A model generated the notes under the pieces. That model had not been told where the DNA came from, searched no databases, and saw only the letters and a program-made list of their open reading frames with translations. Below are positions 57,701 through 61,615 of a DNA stretch of 61,615 bases, piece by piece. The position numbers and the translations under genes are program-made. This DNA comes from Byssochlamys sp. IMV 00236 (taxonomy: Eukaryota; Ascomycota; Eurotiomycetes; Eurotiales; Thermoascaceae), in the NCBI GenBank assembly GCA_001931875.2, contig MSJH02000284.1, positions 1 to 61,615 on the forward strand. Reading direction: 5' to 3'. Position 1 is the stretch's first letter; every line of letters begins with the position of its first letter.

Positions 57701-58829
57701 TCAATACAAGTACAGCTGTTGAACAACTTTAGCTTGAAAAAAGATTTCATGCCAGCTTTTCCTCAAGAGACTGAAAATCCTCATGTCCCTTTCTTGTTTA
57801 GTCGATTATTGATGAGTCATTTAGGACTTATTGAGTATAATCACTTAAAAGATGGCTCCTTCCAGATGCTTAATAAGAGTCCAGCCCTTTACAGAGACTT
57901 GCGAGGACTTGATCGAAAGCATGGGTAAGATTTCTTTTATAGGCAAGAAAAAAAAAATAGCTAAATACTCGTAGACGCGAAACAATGAAGATTGGACTGA
58001 TTTATGTTGCCCATGGACAAGAAGATGAGCAGAGTATTCTCCAGAACAGTCAAGGGTCTGAGAGATATAACAGATTTGTAGAAAGTCTAGGATGGGAAAT
58101 AGATATTGCTACACATACAGGATATCTCGGGGGACTTGAACGAAATTTAACCAATGGCTCAAAAGCTACCTATTATTGCTCTTCTACGCTTGAAGTGATA
58201 TTCCATGATGTGACTAAAATGCCGACAGACCCCTCTGATCCAAAACAGCTAAAGAAGGTAAGTTTAGTGCGCATATAATGAGACAAAAGTTATTGATCAA
58301 AATGACAAACAGAAACGACATATTGGTAATGACCATGTCCACATCGTTTGGAATGAACATGACCGAGACTATAAGATTAATACTATTGGAGGGGACTTTG
58401 GCAACGCTCAAATCATTATTAAACCACTGCCTAATAATCTCTACTTGATCAAAGTTTATCGTGACTCAAAGGTATGAAAAAAAAAGGCAATTTTCCCCGC
58501 ATTATTTTTTAATTCAAGGTATTATAGGTTCCATATTTTGGACCACTGTATGATAAAATGATTGTATCTGAAGCAAGTTTGGGTCCTCTGATTAGATCCA
58601 CTGCTATTGATGCATTTAGAGCTACAGTACACACAAACTTATATTCCTTTTATAAGAGTGTGTATGCCCAAAGAGCCAACGATGTGCGAATGATCACTCA
58701 AAGGCATAAACTTTCAGCATGGTAAAATTTAACATGACATCAAACCCCTAAAAACTAACCCATTTTTCATATATAAAAAGGAGCTATGAGCATTTTATGG
58801 AGAAAGTTTTCATGCTTGAAGATCAATAA
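51781..58829 (+). CDS. RALGAPA: Ral GTPase-activating protein alpha subunit (RalGAP alpha, RALGAPA1/2-like)
   Basis: Eighteen exons (51781-52021, 52079-53089, 53131-54062, 54119-55407, 55466-55709, 55761-56080, 56134-56275, 56322-56540, 56600-56773, 56823-57018, 57073-57250, 57308-57352, 57407-57571, 57634-57924, 57975-58257, 58313-58471, 58528-58721, 58781-58829) give 2043 residues, close to human RALGAPA1. The N-terminal block RFFQENAEQVFQVVYDT and RLRALGFQLLLLWLND resembles the helical start of RALGAPA. MIIRDLTGRYVWDAQL precedes the C-terminal Rap/Ral GAP domain: FVESLGWEIDIATHTGYLGG, STLEVIFHDVTKMPTD, then KRHIGNDHVHIVWNEHDRDY with the expected Asn thumb (Asn1916), and VPYFGPLYDKMIV. The family accelerates GTP hydrolysis on Ral/Rheb-type GTPases as an alpha-beta complex. 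The middle (about 730-1100) is disordered and Ser-rich. It fits RALGAPA better than tuberin. No beta subunit is in the window. Confidence 0.9.
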
Positions 58830-58838
58830 GATTCTAAT

Positions 58839-59186
58839 ATGAAATCTTTATCCAAACAAGACAATTGGCCACTCCATGATTACCATGAAAAATATATTAT
58901 GAAAACATTATCATTACGAGCACAGCAATGTAATTATTCAAGCGCAATCAATACCATTACCATTACCACCACCACTACTACTACTACCACTACTAATAAT
59001 AACAATAATAATAATAATACAAACCATATCATATTAAATGATAATAATAATAACCATAGACTATTGATTGACCGAGAAAAGCAATATCTAAGATGCTCTA
59101 TTTGTCAACGTAGATTCCATTCAGAAGGAAATCTCTTTAATCATATGCAGTTATACCACTATTCTTTGCTCTCTGTAAAGCAATAA
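58839..59186 (+). CDS. Small single C2H2 zinc-finger ORF in frame behind the RalGAP alpha stop
   Basis: An open frame of 115 residues starts 9 bases after the RalGAP alpha TAA and in the same reading frame. The N-terminal part (KSLSKQDNWPLHDYHEKYIM) is followed by a Thr run and an Asn run, encoded by ACT/ACC and AAT trinucleotide repeats. One C2H2 finger ends it: LRCSICQRRFHSEGNLFNHM then QLYH, with correct spacing (C-x2-C, F, L, H-x4-H). It could be a separate gene, an internal cistron of one transcript, or a readthrough extension of RalGAP alpha. No promoter of its own is visible in the 9-base gap. The stop is followed by an AATAAA at 59209-59214. Confidence 0.5.
   Translation: MKSLSKQDNWPLHDYHEKYIMKTLSLRAQQCNYSSAINTITITTTTTTTTTTNNNNNNNNTNHIILNDNNNNHRLLIDREKQYLRCSICQRRFHSEGNLFNHMQLYHYSLLSVKQ
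58950..59052 (+). repeat. ACC/ACT and AAT trinucleotide repeats inside the zinc-finger ORF
   Basis: Interrupted (ACT/ACC)n then (AAT/AAC)n tracts encoding Thr and Asn runs. Likely length-variable. Confidence 0.7.
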
Positions 59187-59542
59187 AAAAAATACACGTA
59201 TTGTTTCAATAAAGTACTGAGGAAAAATCTTTTTTTTTTCGAAACCTGTGAGTGTATCAAAGGGAGACTTAAGGGAATTCGATCCTCTCCCTCTTTAATA
59301 GAGAAGGGCAAGAGAAGATGATATCACCCTGTTTTATAAAGACCATGATGAATCGTAAAGGGATGCCTTTGTTAATAAATGTGTTTCTAAATTGAATAAA
59401 ATGGTGTTTTCCAATGACTTGCACTCCTTTTTCAAAAGAGAGAAACCCTTTCAGCCTCACTTGTGTGTGAAAGAATTGAAGAACCGAACGAATACTTTGA
59501 GGCTTGAACGCATAAACTGTGCTTCTTTTTTTTTTTTTCTTA
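59187..59542. other. Intergenic between zinc-finger ORF and glutaminyl cyclase gene
   Basis: About 350 bases; nothing recognised except a T-rich run directly before the next ATG. Confidence 0.5.
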
Positions 59543-60695
59543 ATGAAGAGTGTGTTTATATTACTGTTATTACCATTAGTAGCTTACTGTTATAAGATAT
59601 TATCAAATGAATCCCTCAAATATTTGGCCAAGTTAACCAACCCTGAAAGATTATCAGTTGATAGCAGCTTAATGAAACCCTTACTCACTGAACGAATTTC
59701 AGGAACATTAGGGAATGAGCAAGTGCAAAAGTTTATCATTCAACACTTTGAACGCTTAGGTTGGCATATTGAGCTAGATAATTTTACAGACATGACACCT
59801 TATGGCTTAAAGAACTTTACCAACATCATTGTTACGCATAATCCTGACAAGCCAACGCGACTTGTATTAGCAGCTCACTTTGACTCCATGTACTCTCCTG
59901 ACTTTGAGTTTATTGGAGCAACAGATAGCGCCATACCATGTGGACTGCTAATGAATACAGCAGAGACATTAAATGATATTTTATCAGATACAACCAAACA
60001 CTTTAGACAAAAAGACAAGACGGTTCAAATGATATTTTTTGATGGAGAAGAGGCATTTAGGCAGTGGAGCGCTACAGATTCCATTTATGGAGCAAGGTAA
60101 ATCTTTAGATGACTTTATTTTTACAGTACAGTAATAATCATTACTATCATAGGCATCTTGCTGAAACATGGGAGTCATCTTATCTCGTTAATGGAAACAA
60201 AGTCTATAAGAACAGACTAGATCAAATCGAAGTACTTGTATTATTGGATCTATTAGGTGTGCCCAATGTTCAGTTTCCAAATTATTATAGATCAACAAGT
60301 TGGTTATTCTATAAGCTTATCAGTCTTGAAAATAGACTAAAAGCACAATCTTTACTAAACACAAAATCAAAGAAAGGAGAGGAATTAATTTCATTCTTTA
60401 ATCCAAACTCAATGCTTACCTTTCAAGGTGAAAGTATAGGAGATGATCATGTCCCATTTTTACAGCGCGGCGTAAATGTATTACATTTGATTCCTCATCC
60501 GTTTCCTTATGTTTGGCATACTAGAGCTGTAAGTTGATATCGAATTATTATTAGTCATGTTCTTACCTTTGTATATACATGTAGGATACAGCAGAGTGTA
60601 TAGACCAATCCGTAGTCGAAAACTATGCAGCCCTTTTTCGTGCTTTTACTGCAGAATATTTGGAAATAGACCCTTTACCACATAATGAATTATAA
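59543..60695 (+). CDS. QPCT: Glutaminyl-peptide cyclotransferase (glutaminyl cyclase, animal type)
   Basis: Exons 59543-60096, 60153-60528 and 60585-60695; 346 residues. A signal peptide or anchor (MKSVFILLLLPLVAYCYK) starts the protein. The M28-type zinc fold has AAHFDSMYSP, FIGATDSAIPC (Asp128), MIFFDGEEAFRQWS (Glu169, Glu170), DDHVPFLQRG (Asp283) and LHLIPHPFPYVWHT (His307). By comparison with human QPCT, Asp128, Glu170 and His307 are the zinc ligands and Glu169 the general acid/base. It cyclises N-terminal Gln to pyroglutamate in the secretory pathway. Cys positions differ from the animal enzymes. The T-rich tract just before the ATG makes the Met at 59543 more likely than an upstream non-ATG codon. 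Confidence 0.93.
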
Positions 60696-60840
60696 TTATA
60701 AACCCCCTCTTCCCCTTCTAAAAGATTACTAACCCCTCCACATGTCAAAAAGATAAAGGGGGAAGAACTTCATTGTCTTGTCTTTATATAAATTACTACA
60801 TTTCTTTATTTTTTCTCTTTTTCATTCTTTCATATTACCA

Positions 60841-61269
60841 ATGTTAAATACAAACGAAGTGATATTTATCATCATTCTTATGTTTATACTCATTCTCATT
60901 TTGGTCGGTTTATTTATTCTAATGAACAGAATAAACAAGAAAAGACAAGAACTTGTAGATATCGAACAACGTTTAATGGAAACAAAGGATGAAAAGTCAA
61001 TAAAACCAGTTGAACCAGCGATGATTAAAGACGATATATACTTTCAGCCCATCCTATCTACTGCCCCACCTGTCATGACTCCTCAAAAAAAGACTATCAA
61101 AAAATCGATCCTTCACAAGATCTACAGTTTCCGAAACCCATCTAGATCTCCACCACTCAAACCCTGTAGACCAAGTTCAATGCGACTCCCTTCATTTCTA
61201 CCGATGCAAGAGGATATATCAGTTCATCCACCCCCATATCAAGATTCAATAAGTTACCAAAAGCATTAA
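60841..61269 (+). CDS. Small single-pass membrane protein with a PPPY motif
   Basis: Single exon, 142 residues. I do not recognise an ortholog. The N-terminus is short (MLNTNEV), followed by one strong hydrophobic span (IFIIILMFILILILVGLFIL) and a basic, probably cytosolic tail starting NRINKKRQ. The tail has a short helix, then Pro/Ser-rich sequence with SFRNPSRSPPLKPCRPSS and, near the end, VHPPPYQDS. PPxY ligands recruit Rsp5/Nedd4-type ubiquitin ligases through WW domains, so it could be a ligase adaptor on a membrane. This is inference from one motif. The ATG is preferred over an in-frame upstream TTG because it sits directly before the membrane span. Confidence 0.6.
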   Translation: MLNTNEVIFIIILMFILILILVGLFILMNRINKKRQELVDIEQRLMETKDEKSIKPVEPAMIKDDIYFQPILSTAPPVMTPQKKTIKKSILHKIYSFRNPSRSPPLKPCRPSSMRLPSFLPMQEDISVHPPPYQDSISYQKH

Positions 61270-61587
61270 CCCCTCTTCTATTCATTTTTTTTTATATTAA
61301 TTTTTCATACGCATTGCTTCTTCATTCCCTGCCCTTATCCTAATAAATAAATTCGCTTCTTTTGCACCTCATTTCACGTTTTTTTTTTTTTGGCTCAATA
61401 GGAAACATTAAAAGAAGGGATAGGAAGAACTGTGCATTACTGTTTTAGGATTAATTGACATTTAACCTGCATATTGTATGAGTCCTTTTGGCTGTGTAAT
61501 ACCCTTTCATTTCATTTGAACTTTCGGCCCCCTTTTTTAAAATCATTTACTGCATTTTACACAAGTAGCTACAACTGACAAACCCAG
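61270..61587. other. Intergenic, nothing recognised
   Basis: 3' flank of the small membrane protein, with T-rich runs and an AATAAATAAA near 61342. Confidence 0.5.
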
Positions 61588-61615
61588 TATATATATATAT
61601 ATATATATATATATA
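61588..61615 (+). repeat. (TA)n microsatellite at the window end
   Basis: Uninterrupted TA dinucleotides running off the end of the window; true length unknown. Confidence 0.85.

Noticed and set aside
1..61615. CRISPR arrays, bacterial operons, rRNA genes, replication origins of plasmid type
   Set aside because: None seen; spliced genes and codon use show a eukaryotic nuclear sequence.

Overview
This window looks like nuclear DNA of a filamentous fungus, most likely an early-diverging mucoralean (Mucoromycota). The basis is mixed. Seen directly: AT-rich intergenic DNA, many short GT-AG introns of about 45-65 bases, intron-split housekeeping genes, and decayed Tc1/mariner and MULE copies. By family knowledge: a velvet regulator sits together with a full-length animal-like RalGAP alpha subunit, a UBE2T-like E2 and an OSR1/STE20-like kinase, a combination expected in early-diverging fungi rather than yeasts. 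All exon coordinates were worked out by hand from splice signals, frame continuity and remembered family motifs; no search was run.

Layout, left to right. 1-3292: 3' part of a CoA-transferase (SUGCT type) converging on a kelch-BTB gene. 3293-5810: no gene seen. 5869-7809: cationic amino-acid permease. 8012-9474: two decayed elements (a dispersed-family fragment and an internally deleted Tc1/mariner). 9804-13122: COX17, an unrecognised small gene, and a HAD-type 'Swiss Army Knife' protein. 13957-16701: STE20-family kinase with repeated RFx[V/I] motifs. 18214-22719: ribosomal eS4, a WD40 protein and a velvet protein. 22720-26500: a graveyard of broken coding fragments. 26598-36909: ribosomal uL16, a coiled-coil proline-rich protein, ribosomal eS10, the ARMC8/Gid5 E3-ligase subunit and an MCT-like transporter. 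36910-39960: degenerate DNA with a broken gene and inverted-repeat element ends. 39964-42550: UBE2T-like E2 and a peroxisomal enoyl-CoA isomerase. 45267-49876: a catalytically altered aspartic protease, V-ATPase subunit c and NAP1. 50556-51604: MULE remnant. 51781-61269: RalGAP alpha (18 exons, 2043 residues), an in-frame downstream zinc-finger ORF, glutaminyl cyclase and a small membrane protein with a PPPY motif.

Most genes are unrelated housekeeping genes, so this is an ordinary chromosome arm rather than a gene cluster. Shared themes are ubiquitin (UBE2T-like, Gid5, a possible BTB adaptor, a PPPY protein), translation (eS4, uL16, eS10) and small-GTPase or kinase signalling (RalGAP alpha, STE20 kinase). 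The observations I consider most worth following are the RFx[V/I] array in the kinase tail, the zinc-finger ORF in frame behind a single stop of RalGAP alpha, the aspartic protease that has lost an active-site Asp, and the SUMO-interaction-like motif in the long tail of the UBE2T-like E2, whose start codon lies next to a transposon-like end carrying E2F/MBF-like sites.
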